A stretch of DNA of 64,000 bases from Angiostrongylus vasorum (lineage: Eukaryota; Nematoda; Chromadorea; Rhabditida; Metastrongylidae): the NCBI GenBank assembly GCA_018806985.1, contig JADANN010000380.1, positions 1,056,501-1,120,500 of the forward strand, read 5' to 3'. The notes beneath the pieces were generated by a model that was given only the letters and a program-made list of their open reading frames with translations, made no database searches and was not told the origin of the DNA. Shown in pieces: positions 22,700 to 34,314 of this stretch. Positions within the stretch are counted from its first letter, which is position 1, and every line of letters begins with the position of its first letter. The position numbers and the translations under genes were made by a program.

Positions 22700-24614
22700 A
22701 TGGGTAATGAACAAAGTTTGAACGATTCTTCTCCTCAACCATCTTCTAGTTCTGCATTTTCTTTTTTATCTGGGAAAGGTATGTTCCCACCTCATTGTTT
22801 GTCTAATGTTTGGATCGTTTTTTTTTAAATTTTTTTATTCCTTATTTACTTGGATAATTCGATGGCTCCTCTTCACTGGTTGTGCGTGCCCCAGCATAAT
22901 CTCCACTTTTTTCGGAGTTTTGCTGGTTTAGCCATTGTGGTTCCCTGGAGTCCCGAGATGAGCTAGACCAATGTCTGCCTCACCACAGTATGACGACCGT
23001 GAAAACCACAGGCAGTCGCTGCCCTTGTGGATCAGAGCGAAATTGGCCACCATCCAGGCGACAAGTTTGATACCAGGACGGTTGTGGATCCTAGTATCGT
23101 TTTTACTCTTAGTTGGGCTTCCTGATGCAAATGTTGGGCTGCCCCTCAGCTCGGGAGGCCCTGCCGGGAGGCGAATCCCCCTGCTGCACATCGCAGCTCG
23201 ACGCCCAGGTACACCTAGCCACGATGAGGCGGTAAATCTTTTTCTATTCTTTGGAAGATTTTGGGGGAATATTATCGGCGTTTTTCGCTGCTATTTCATT
23301 CAAGATGAAGCTTTCTTTTAACAGGAGCGAATGCCAAGAAATCAAAAGGTATTGTTGTAATTAACAGTGGTAACGCCAAGGTCGAATCTTTAGAGGATGA
23401 TGAGGTCTACAAAAGATTTCAAGTAAGATGGCTATCAACATATTGTAGAGGAAGCGTTCTTTGTGTTCCATGTTTTTGTAAATAAATCTCGTTTTTTTGC
23501 TTAGGACATTCCTCGATTTCTACCCATTTTACGTCATTCAGTCGGCAAGAAAGATATGTCACCAAGCGACAATCATCACCGAATGAGCAGCCGACCATTA
23601 TATCGGTCAGTAGCTCTTAGTACTTCTTCAGTTTCTTTTTTGTGTTTAGTATGAGGTTTCCTTGATTTTAGGATGGCGTCACGTTTTCAGAACCACTTAA
23701 AGTTGTGTGCTAAAGCAGTTGCTTCAGATCAAAATCAAATAGTGACTGCGATAAAGTCGGTGGATGCATATAGTACTGCTGTCTTGAATGTTTTCTCGGA
23801 AAAAAAGCGAACCATTGATAATTTTAATATGCAACTGGAGAAACTGAACAAACTGTACGATGACATGCTTCATGTCCAGGTGGATCACTCTTTTTTCTTT
23901 CTGGAATTGTTTACTAATTACTTGGATACTTGAATGGTCCGTCCTCACTGGTTGTGCGGATCTCAGCACAATCTCCACTTTATCGGAGTTTTGCTGGTCT
24001 AACCATTGTGGTTCCCTGGAGTTCCGAGGTCAGCCAGTCCAAAATCTGCCCCAAGTCACCACCACAGGCAGTCTCCGCCCTTGTGGATCCGAGGGAGGTT
24101 TGCCACCATGCAACTAATTTGACACCAGATCGGTGGTGGATCTTGGTATTGGTTTACTCTTAGCTGGGCTTCTTGATGGAAACGCCGGACTTTCAGCTTG
24201 GGAGACCCTGCCGGGAGTTGAATCCTCCCGCAGTACATCGCAGTCTGACACCCAGAAACACCTCCCAGCCATGATGAGGCGGCAGACCGTTTTTGAAGCT
24301 GGAATTGTTAGTTTCTAAAAATTCTGCGTTGATAGTTTAAAACGGACAAGTTGTTGCAGGTAATGCTTGAGGAAATCGTCCCAATGGCGGAGACATTGAA
24401 CGAGCTGTTAGTTCCGTCAGAACGTCTTCCACCGTTGTCGTTTAGCAAAGTTCTTGAGCGTACTCCAGTGTCAACATCGGCAAGTTCGTCTCAGCAAAGT
24501 ACTCCAAGACATATTCCCGGCGGCAGTACTTCCTTACCGCGACTTTCAACTCGTGATAAGCGTCGTCACATAGAACCTATTGAGGAAGTCAAAGTTGTTG
24601 ACAGGATGAAGTAG
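22700..24614 (+). CDS. sam-4: BORC complex subunit BORCS5/myrlysin
   Basis: BORC recruits Arl8 to lysosomes and related organelles so that kinesin can move them outward; in neurons the C. elegans homologue SAM-4 acts in synaptic vesicle precursor transport. Exons: 22700-22778, 23325-23422, about 23505-23605, 23672-23879 and 24360-24614, giving about 246 residues. The N-terminus MGNEQSL has the Gly-2 and polar pattern of an N-myristoylation site, as in human BORCS5 (MGSEQS). DIPRFLPILRHS matches the EIPTFQPLL segment of the family. RFQNHLKLCAKAVASDQN and the following helix match the RYQDHLHQCAEAVAFDQN region. MLEEIVPMAETLNELL and LPSERLPPLSF match its C-terminal helix. The C-terminal ~60 residues are Ser/Pro-rich and extra. 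Two family-B retroposons sit in its introns. Confidence 0.92.
22849..23237 (+). repeat. family B retroposon, copy 2
   Basis: Within sam-4 intron 1, sense. Begins TACTTGGATAATTCGATGGC and ends CACGATGAGGCGGTAAAT. Confidence 0.85.
23912..24298 (+). repeat. family B retroposon, copy 3, with target duplication
   Basis: Within the last sam-4 intron. It is flanked by an 11-bp direct repeat CTGGAATTGTT (23901-23911 and 24299-24309). This defines its ends, gives a length of 387 bp and indicates insertion by a target-primed retroposition mechanism. Confidence 0.88.
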
Positions 24615-25001
24615 TTCACGTTATCCTTAACGACCTCCATATTTGTTCCGTTATGTTCATTTTATAAGCAGTGTTGGACTAGTTTATCAATACCGCTTTT
24701 CTGATGACTTCATCATTGTATGCTTGTTTCTGCGCTAAGATCTTTTATTTATACCTTCGAGTTATCCCTATTTTGTGTATGTTTCCGTACTCATTTCCTA
24801 TTTGGTACGGTTTTCAGTGAAGCAAAGTTTTATTGGTCTATTTGCCATACAGTACACTAACAATTTTATTCCATTTGTTCTGCTTCTAGTAAAGGAATAC
24901 ATGGACAGCTATATATCTACAGTGGATAGCCGTATTATATTGTTTCTTATGAATTATCTGAACTGTTAGCAAAGATAGGTTAAGGTCTTGTTTCGGAATC
25001 A

Positions 25002-27868
25002 ATGAATGAACCGGACCTAAGCTTTATTAAATCTGACATCAATATATCACAGGTTGGTTGGTTTAACACTTGGCCTCTCACGTGGATTTGTTCTCACTAC
25101 CGTGGTGTTTCTTTTGCCACGATAAGGTTCGGGTTTTATGAAGCCCAGCAGACGTATTTCGTCCACTTCAAGTCCAGTCTCGTATTTCGAAAATGAAAGC
25201 AATTGAATGAGTTTTTCGTCCTTGAGAATACGACGAACTAAATTCGTTACTTGGAATTTCAAGTGTTTGGATTTCTTCATTTTTGGAAAAGTTGAATCTA
25301 AAGAGCAGGTTTGAAGATCAAGTAACGGTTTTAAACGAGCTCATCAAATAAAGGACAGAGCTATCGGCATGGATCAACTCTTGAGTGATGCGCTACGCAT
25401 TCGAGTTCATTAAGCATCGTTGGAGGTGATTGAATGCATATCTGGTCGTTACAATGACTCGCGGTGGCACACCGATGTATCGAACCAGTACTGCTATTCT
25501 CCCAGCCAATTCTGCTGCCAATTTGCGTATCGCGGAGGGATGGAGGGCTTGGTGAGCCTGGGGCATATTTGCTATTAGGTAGATAGACTTCTATAAGACA
25601 ATCAGATTTTCAACACCTCACGTATCGAAGTTATCGAAAAGTTATCGGCAGTGTCTGGAAAACTAATTCCGAGTCTTCAGTGTCGAAATTAATAGGTGCT
25701 GATATTGAACTAATACCACTGTTTTTTCTTGATGAGCAAAGACGAGGTCGTTATTACAGTGTTTATTAGTTTGCCACAGCTGATGTCTACAGCGGTTTCG
25801 CCTCGCTGAGTGCCTCGAAGGGTCAAATTGACATGCAGTCTACTTAGCCAAACATTAGCATAACCTAAACGGACAAAATATAGAACAGGAGTTTACATTT
25901 GCATAATAAAGTTTCTTTTAAGCACCCATCGTTTTGCTCTTTTCCCTTTATTTCCCGTTTTCCAGTTATTTGCTGGAGACCAACCATACAGAATAATACA
26001 AGGGCGTGGAACGTGCCTGAATCAGGTCAAAAACTCACCATGTGTTGTGGCGCAAGATCACGCGTGATTACGAGGCATCGCTCCTTGCGGTCCATTTTCG
26101 GATTCTTGGGATTTATCCAGAATGCCTTGAGAGTTTTGCGCGCTGGTGTTTTTCGATTCGTGTGTGAGGATGGTAACTTCTACTTCAAAATCTTCCCCGC
26201 TATGTCTCAGTGCCCTTTGCGCGCTTACTAGAATATTTCTAGAATATTTGGTTTAACTTTAAATTTACCGATTCGATCTTCTTCTATCCAGACTTAGAGT
26301 GGTCTACCCGTTTCGTAAGTTTATTTGTCCTGCACGCTATTTGTCACGTTCGGATAAACCGTACCCGAGCTGATGCAGTCACCCTCTCTACCATTAGGAT
26401 ACATTAGTCAATTCCACGTTGTTCATAGACCGTCATGCAGGCGGTGTAGACGGAACGGGTAGACCACCCCGCGTTTGTATAAAAGAATACCGAAAAAACA
26501 GTGGATTATTGATTGATTCATCAATAACGAGGCTAAAAGATAGTCGGTCCTGGGATTTGCTGGATGAATAAATCTTCATTTCTGCTAGTCTCTCGTACTG
26601 TTGGGATCGAATCCGGAAATTTAAGTCAACCCTGCGTATTCGTAATTTTCAAGTCTTTTGTCACTGTGTTAGCTATAGGTTCATTGTCCAACTTATTATA
26701 TGACAAGGCAAAGTCTTGAAGTTCTTCCTTGTTCGGTGTTTAGGTTGCACCACTAAATCGGCGTCGACTTGTTGCCTTTGTGAACTGCTACCTTCTCAAA
26801 ATGCTTGACTTCCTCAATACTTTCATGACTCGAGCAGAAACTGCAATTTTGGAGGCGGATCGAAAGCTTCGATCTGCCGATACTAAGCTTAAAATACTGG
26901 AGGCAAAGGTTCGATCAAGGATAGTACAATATTTTTCGTCTCTGCTTATAGTTTTTCAAGCATTCTTACTCCATCTTTATCTTAGTTGGCGATGGTTCCT
27001 GATCCGTCATCAGATATCTTGGAGTTACAAGCCGATGTTAAAGAAGCTAGATGTCATTCACCTGAGGTTCGTTGCTCCACATAAGCCTCTTTTTGACGAT
27101 GCACTAGGATGGCTGCTATGGCAGCTAAAATCAGTCCACATCAAACAGAAATGGGTATTTTGTTAACAACCACTTAATTTTAAATTGAGAATATCGGAAG
27201 TAGGTACTGATAGTGTAGACATCGATTCGCCTACTGCTAAGGCCATTTTTTAGGCTGCTGCGGTCGAAAACGAAGTACTTTGCGAACGTAAGGAGCCAGG
27301 TCCAGATGTTACGCTGAGGCCTCAGGTCTCATAAGAGAAGCTAGTAACATTTTCCTGCTTCAGTGATATTACAGTTCGTTTACGCTTCTAGGCAGCTTTA
27401 TCAGAGGCATCAGGAGAAGCCGTACCCTCTGTTACGAAGAAGAGTGAAAGTGATGAACTTACAAAATCTGTAGTACTCGTGAAAGACGATCCAGCCTTCA
27501 CAAAGTATTTCAGAATGCTAAAATTGGTATGATAACACCAAAAATTTTTTACTACTACTTGCTATCAGTTGTTTCGATTACTCATCTTAAGGGGTGTGGT
27601 GGAGGCCGCGGTTAAATTAAAAATGCAGTCTGAAGGAGTTGACCCATCGCTTCTTGAGTGAGTGAAAAATCCATGCTTTGGTTTTTGAACTTTACGATGC
27701 ATAACTAATAGGGTTAAATGACAAATTCATCTATATAGTGGAATGTTAAGCCAACCATGTGCGCCTTCACCGAATACTGCCGATACTCCACCGTTATCCC
27801 TCAACCCCGACGTACGTCGAGGTCACTCCGAATCGTCGTCGGTGTCGTCGTTCAGTGATTCTGATTAG
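25002..27868 (+). CDS. ddl-1: WASH complex subunit CCDC53 (WASHC3)
   Basis: Subunit of the endosomal WASH complex, which drives Arp2/3 actin nucleation. C. elegans DDL-1 is the CCDC53 homologue, also reported to bind HSF-1. Exons: 25002-25052 (MNEPDLSFIKSDINISQ), 26744-26908 (VAPLNRRRLVAFVNCYL, then a coiled coil), 26986-27066, 27254-27325, 27392-27526 (KDDPAFTKYFRMLKL), 27592-27657 (VVEAAVKLKMQSEGVDPSLL) and 27739-27868 (acidic C-terminus ending SVSSFSDSD). Predicted length is about 232 residues. The family's two blocks, the VPAIQQKRTVAFLNQF-like segment and the DPRYARYLKMVQVG-like segment, are both present. Exon 6 has one G too many at its acceptor (G run 27591-27594); one fewer restores KLGVVEAA. 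An extra small exon between 27067 and 27253 cannot be excluded. It starts 387 bp after sam-4. Confidence 0.9.
25365..25570 (-). repeat. tRNA-derived SINE, family A, head missing
   Basis: Tail and body are present (GCATCGTTGGAGGTGATTG...GGATGGAGGGCTTGGTGAGCCTGGGG), but the sequence stops before the tRNA-like head. In ddl-1 intron 1. Confidence 0.75.
25960..26500. mobile_element. Penelope-like element fragments in opposite orientations
   Basis: On the - strand, 26235-26040 encodes a decayed match (GEDFEVEVTI, KSQESENGPQGA) to the end of the element at 57-58.7 kb, and TGRPL lies near 26320. On the + strand, 26450-26490 repeats TGRPPRVCIKEY, the GIY-YIG domain end. The two pieces face each other in ddl-1 intron 1. 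Confidence 0.6.
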
Positions 27869-28337
27869 CTTCTATTTTAGACTGTTGTAATAATATATGG
27901 AGCTTCTACATGTAGGCTAGTTTCGTGAGTACTACTTTTTTGAGTCTGTAGAGGCTACTACATTGATAAATTCTTACATATGGCTCTATAAGAATTGTGT
28001 GCAGGGTTAGTTGATGTTTATCTGACAGTGGAAAGTTGCTGTTGATATGTATGATCTGTATAAGATTCCCTGTAATTATCTGAATATAAAGCTCCAGTAA
28101 ATTGGCTCACAGTAGTTCCACTTGTTGACGTCCTTTGTTTGTAAATCGGTACGAGGCTTGTTCTTACTCTTCGTTTATACTACAATTTGGCTCTTATGGT
28201 TTTATTGCGGCTTCGCTGACATATTACTCATATCGCCCGTTCTTTCATTAATCGTCGACTAATTGCTTCCCAACCTCGGCAGCCTCAGCTAATGTTGGTG
28301 CTGTTCTCTCTCTAACACCTTATTTTACTGTTCTTGT
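27869..28337. other. ddl-1 3' flank
   Basis: No gene or clear repeat is seen. Confidence 0.4.
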
Positions 28338-28655
28338 ACAATTCCGAGTTACCATAAATATTCCAACACCACCTATGATGAAAAGACCAATGCCACCGTC
28401 TCCTACTATCTCAACTGCAAGTTACCATGTATTCACATATTTCCACATTTTGGACAACTACATTGTAGGTAAGGCAAAACCTTATGTCTACTATGAAACG
28501 GTCGATCTTGTTACAGCCATCTCTCCTGGAAGTTTGTGGCGTCCAATGTTGAGAAGAAGGTCCTGAAATTCCGACTTACCATAAATACTCGACCACCACC
28601 TATGGTGAGAACATTAATAGCACCGTTTCTACTACGATCGCCTCGTCTGAATAAA
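28338..28655. repeat. direct duplication of an ~85-bp unit
   Basis: 28340-28425 and 28563-28650 are diverged direct copies (TTACCATAAATA...CACCACCTATG, then GCACCGT or CCACCGT, then CTACTA). The function is unknown. Confidence 0.5.
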
Positions 28656-28929
28656 AGTTGTCCATCACTAGGTTAGTTTAGTGGACAGTGTCTTCTCTCT
28701 CGCTCAGTCATCACCAAAAAAATAAAAGCGTCTATAAATCCACATCCAATCTGTATTAGCGCAATGGAACTGCGTCTCTTAACCATGCACCATCCGGACC
28801 TAGGCGTCTGGTTTAGAGATCCCGTCAGCTCATCCGTACTCGTTCCAATGAATGTTTGCATTATGTGGCATATTCTCACCCATCTATTACTCTGTGTGGG
28901 TGGTCTCCAACAGTAAGTGGTGGACTTAG

Positions 28930-29030
28930 GAACAACAAAACAGCAATGAAGAAGGCGAAACCGCTCGAAACGTCAGCCAGCTTGTATTGAATAAATCTTA
29001 CTGTTAACAACCTCATGTTTGCTCAAAAAA
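28930..29030 (+). repeat. Penelope/foldback terminus fragment
   Basis: GAAGAAGGCGAAACCGCTCGAAACGTCAGCC is followed about 45 bases later by AACAACCTCATGTTTGCTC, the same order as at the right end of the Penelope element (58.65-58.73 kb). Confidence 0.5.
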
Positions 29031-29164
29031 AAAGACAAGATAATGTCCTTTGCCTTTGCTGTTCCATCGAGGAATAAGCACGATTGCTAGACGAGTTTTG
29101 AAAGCGTAGACAAGGAGCATATTCGTTGTTGGCGGATCGAAATTATTTCAAAACGTTGGTTTGA

Positions 29165-29300
29165 GAATGAGTTGGGCCCATACGAGGTGTGGTACCACGG
29201 AGGGACGGGAGACTGCGGATCCGGTGTGGGGTTGAGCCAAAAACGGTGCTCATGATGACCGGCATCACTACAAGTGCGCTATCAGCCCCACTATGGTGTG
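29165..29300 (-). repeat. tRNA-like SINE head (family D type)
   Basis: Read on the - strand: GGGGCTGATAGCGCACTTGTAGTGATG (A-box-like), a GTCATCATGAGCACC anticodon-arm-like segment, then GGCTCAACCCC in the B-box position. Too diverged to be a tRNA gene. Confidence 0.5.
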
Positions 29301-29616
29301 TTAAGAAATAAAAGTGAACCACAACGTATTCCCGCTTAATTCTTCGATTAAACGGCGTTCTTTTCCTTTTCTAAACGTGATGATCCCACTTGACCAGACC
29401 ACACAATAACTGCCTTTGCATTATGTGACACCTAGACACCCGTACTTGTACTGAACTGTACTTCATAGTCCAGAAAGTAAGCCGAAACCTCATTAATTAT
29501 AAAAAGCATCTGTTATATGCTGTAGTGGAACTCGTTTTCTTTAGACTGGCTATGTGATTCCATGATAGCGTAGTCGTTTTATTTTTGCTGGATGAACAAT
29601 GTTTACTGTGGTACTT

Positions 29617-29885
29617 GAATTTACTGCAGTGGTCGAAGGTGCCTGCAATAAATGAGATCGATCCCTGCGCTCCAGGCTCACCAAGCTTTCCATCCCTCCT
29701 AGGTCGGCAAATTGGTACCAGAGCTGTCTGGGAGGATAGCAGCACTAGCTCCATACATCGGTAGGCTACCGCTGGTCACTGTAGGGGCCAGATGTGCATT
29801 CAATCGCCTCCAACAATGCTTAATGTAGTCGAATGCATGGCGCATCCCTCAGGGATTGATCAGCGCCGAGAGCTGTATTTGTTCT
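29617..29885 (+). repeat. tRNA-derived SINE, family A
   Basis: Head CAGTGGTCGAAGGTGCCTGC, B-box-like GAGATCGATCCC, full body, and the tail GCGCCGAGAGC at 29860-29870. Confidence 0.8.
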
Positions 29886-29889
29886 TTTA

Positions 29890-30042
29890 TGAAACTATTG
29901 TGGATTGTAATATGCACTTCATGTTGATCGAGAAACAGCTTGCACAAATTAGGGACAAAACAGACGATCTGGTAGAACAGAGTATTCTTCCACAATCACT
30001 TGTACAACCTGCTAAGCTCTATGTGCAGAAGAGCAACATCAG
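29890..30042 (+). other. coding-like segment upstream of zyg-1
   Basis: An open + strand stretch reads MHFMLIEKQLAQIRDKTDDL and continues SILPQSLVQPAKLYVQKSNIR to a good donor (AG|GTATGTGAG). It is amphipathic and not repeat-like. It could be a 5' exon of zyg-1 or of another gene, but it ends in phase 2 while the zyg-1 kinase exon starts in phase 0, so the join is not supported as it stands. Confidence 0.4.
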
Positions 30043-30322
30043 GTATGTGAGAAGTCGTCGTTTGTCGTGTTGTGCAATGGTGCGTGCGCATTCGCGGGAA
30101 GCGAGCTCGCTTCAAACACTGCGTCCGTGTCCTCACAAACCAACTTCCGAGCAGCTCCTGTTTAGAAGGCAAGGGTCATGGCTGTCTTTCTTCGTGTTTA
30201 GTTCTCACATTCGGAGATGAAATGTCTACAAATAGCAGACTACGGTTAGATGTGGGGGTTTTGGTCATTGTTGATCTACATTGTTTCCATTTGTTCCCAT
30301 TTCTCTTCGTTTTTGTGTTTAG

Positions 30323-32406
30323 GACTTTAGTAATTTGCAAGAGATTGGTCGTGGAGGTTTCGGAATAGTATATGCCGCCACTCAACCTAATGGTGAACGT
30401 GTTGCATTGAAGAAGGTTCTGGAAGGGTTTGCACAGTTTTTTTTTCTCAAATTGGTGTTCGTTTCATCGAATTGCTTCAGACTTGGTGGAATTTCTTTCT
30501 ATTTTTTTATTTTTATATGACCCGCCTTCACGTCTACTGTGCGGAGAATATTTTCATTCGATTCGTTTCCTTGCATCCCTCCACGAAGACCTTTGAACTT
30601 TTACGTTTGGTTTCGGCTACTTCTTGAGGATTTTCATTTCATCTTGAATGTCGTAAAATGCTGGTCGAGTCGCATTGAGTGATTCTTTCCCGGAAAAGTC
30701 CAGTACCAATTCCCCGGCCACGGCGGGATGAGAGCTTGGTTGGCCCGGAGCGGAATCGAACTCACACGATGCTCGTGATGACCGACATCACTACCACTGT
30801 GCTATCCACCCTATTAGTTGATATTGCATGCTAATTTTTGGTCTTCAGATATGCTCACGTGCTGCAGCCGAACGCATAAAGAGCGAGATCCGAGCAATAA
30901 GGTGTCTACGACATCCAAATATTGTTCAGTTTTACGAAGACTTCGTTGAAGGCAGTGATACATACGTAGTAATGGAATTGTGTGAATTGGGGTCTATGCG
31001 TTCGCATGTGAAGAAAAACGGACCGTTAACTGACCGAGCGGGCAAGTACAAGATGCTTCTTATATCTGTCTATTTTATACTCATTATAGCTTTTTAGCAC
31101 CATCCCATTCACTTCCTTTGAGCGTGTATTAATATCATCCACATTCCAGCCGCGTACGTCCTAAGGCAGATCATTAGCGCTGTGAAGTACATGCATCGAG
31201 AAGGAGTACTGCACAGAGATATCTCCTGTGGAAATGTCTTAATTAGCAAGATCTTCTCTTCGGAAAAGATATCCGTCAAGCTCTGTGATTTTGGTCTCGC
31301 CACGCATTTGCGGAAGGGAGAAACCGCTTGTACTGTAGTCGGTACTCCTGGATATATTGCGCCTCAGGTTTTCAAACAAGAATACGATCAAGCAGCTGAT
31401 GTTTTCTCTCTAGGTGGCGTTTTGTACACAATCTTAACTGGAGCTGACCCACCATCCAAAGGCAAGGATCTTCGTTCATTTTAGTTTTTTTTTCTTTTTT
31501 TATCGCATATCTCGTGTGGCGCAGTGGTTGGAGGCACCTGCAATACACATGGACATGGGATCGATCCATGCCCTCCAAGCCTACCAAACCCTCCATCCCT
31601 CCGGGCTCGGCAAATTGGTACCAAACTTGACTAGCAGGGTAGCAGCACTGCCTGGATACGTCGGTAGGCCACCGCGAGTCATTTTAAAGGCCAGATATAT
31701 ATGCATTCAGTCATCTCCAGCGATGCTCAATGAAGTCGAATGCATGGCGCATCCTTAAGGTATTGATCAATGCCGAGAACTTTATCGTTTATCTTTTTAT
31801 CTTGTTTTGTCGATGTTAGGTTATTATAGTCTTTGTAGCTTCGTGATAAGAAGTCTTGAAACCGTGTTTCATTAACAGGTCCTATGCGTTTCGACGGTCT
31901 TGGTATATCAGCTGTCGAGTTAATTGAAAATATGATGGAAGCGGATGTTAACAAGAGGATTTCCTTGAATGGTTCGTTAACTTTTTAGTAATTGATTTGT
32001 TTGTGTCACATCGAAGATGTTTTGGGAATAGCTCTTAAATGTTTCAAAAAATGAGGGCCCTTCTATAACACTTTCGTGAAAATCTGAATTGTATATGACT
32101 CAAACGTGCAGAAAATGGTTTAGATTTTTAACCTTAAGTGTAGATTTTCCAACTAATAGTCTTGGCCGAAATAAAAAGTGTTAGTGTCTACGGTTGTTTT
32201 CATGGAGTTCTGTTCGTCTTCAACTTGGAAGACAGTTTTTAACAGAAGCTTCAAACAGTGCAGCGATTGAGTGGGGTGAATTTCATCCAGCAAAGCATAC
32301 ACTCTACGGCATATGTGTAGAGCAATTCGTAGATTTGTAGAAATGTTTTCGATTTTTCGGAAAAACGAACTCTAGGCAAATTAAAAAATGAGGAGTGGCA
32401 TTTTAA

Positions 32407-32457
<51 letters not shown>

Positions 32458-32459
32458 TA

Positions 32460-32512
<53 letters not shown>

Positions 32513-34253
32513 GTGCAAATGTATGCATTAAATAAATAGGCATAGGTCAAGGCCAATGTGTCTATGAGCCTGTGAACTATTAGCACATTCACGACGACAT
32601 GATATCTATGAGAGTTTTGCGTTTAACGTTTTTTTACATTTTCTCTGGTTATCGAGAACTTGTTAGCACTTGTTAAAAAAAGCAGCATTGTTTAATTTTT
32701 TTATATACTAATTCTGCAACATTTCAGATATTCAACAATCGAATTTTATGGTGGATAACTGCGACAACTCTTCATTATCTCGGGACTGGTCGGCAATGGG
32801 TGATCGCGGCTTGCCAGGACGATCTCGTGAACGACGGTATTCGCGGGAGTATTCAAAGGAACGTAGGAGTGAAAATGATCAATTCGTTGAGGTGAATGGT
32901 GTTAATTTCTTAGCTACATATGACATAACCTAGAGGGCAGCTGCCAAAAAATGTTCAACCAGAGTACCTTTCGGCACAGTGGCAAAGTAATCATAACGAT
33001 GCTGAGATACTTGCAAAACTCCGGACCGCAGGTGTCTGCGGTGGGGACTGAACACGCTACGACCTTTTCCGTTGGCTAACGTGTTCACCGTCACACCATG
33101 CGAATCCTTCGTTCCACTCTTAGCCGTGTTATTGACCGATAGTTTGCGGTCAGCGTTCACACGTCAATGGGTTCGTTCTTCACCGCATGCACCAGCGATC
33201 CAGAGTTTTGCAAATACCTCAGCATCATTATGGTCATATTTCATATAATACCCTACCATTAAAAAGGACTAGGCAGTAAATAAGAAGTAACGACATAGTG
33301 GCGAAATAGTTCCACTAGTTCCAGTTTAACGTCTTTAAAATGACGTAGTTTTGTTGAAGTATCATATGTATTTGTGTAACTCACACTAAAGAGAACATAA
33401 AGAAGTAGTTACGTATTGTATTGTTGTATGAAACATTATCTACATACATTTTGCATTCCGATCCATAACCACATTTCGTAGCAATTAGGCGAATTTGGTG
33501 GACCATCCAGGGTGAACATCTTAAGTTTGATTCGGTTTTGTGTAGCGTTAAGAAACCAATGCTGTGAGTGTTTGATCTTTAGGAGTGTTTCCTACAAGCA
33601 CATCAAATAGTTTTGAGTTCTGTTACAATACCTCATTTCATAGCTAAAGGTTCTTTGTGGAACCTTGGTGGGGATTCTGACTGTGAAAAAAGTTTTCACG
33701 TGATCACTGCCTATGTGTGGAAAATGGAATGCGATTTCTTTGAGTTCTGATTTGTACGATTTGTACCCAGAACGGTCGTAATAATGAGCAACGCATTCGA
33801 AGAACTGCTAGCAACCCACCGACAATCAGAAGTCGTCCCTATATTACAAATGGCGGCTGCATCGATAGTGGATTTGGAAGCAAAAGTTCGGGAGAGGTCA
33901 CTATTCGGTTTATCTTCGTTTTTTTTGTATATAGGTCATACAATAGACAACCTTTGAGGTGTTATATTTGGATTCAGTGGCTTATGTTTTAGCGGAAAGG
34001 CCTCCATTTGAGCCACTCACGCAATCCGACACCGCATGCAGCAGTTATCCAAGGATATCGAACTGACAATGATCCAGTATGGCCGTTGCCTATTTACAGA
34101 TGTGGAGGAACACGGATGGTTACAGCAGCAGGAAGGGTGGGTTGCACTTTATTTGCTTTTAAATGTATCTTATAGGGAGACAGTGGTCAAGATAATGATA
34201 CATTTGCGATAACTCGAAAGTTCGACTTTCTATAAAACTCGGCATAAATAGTC

Positions 34254-34314
<61 letters not shown>

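Noticed and set aside
30069..30230. zyg-1 start codon exon (MSTNSRL or an earlier ATG)
   Set aside because: The candidate donors leave phase 1 or 2 while the kinase exon needs phase 0.
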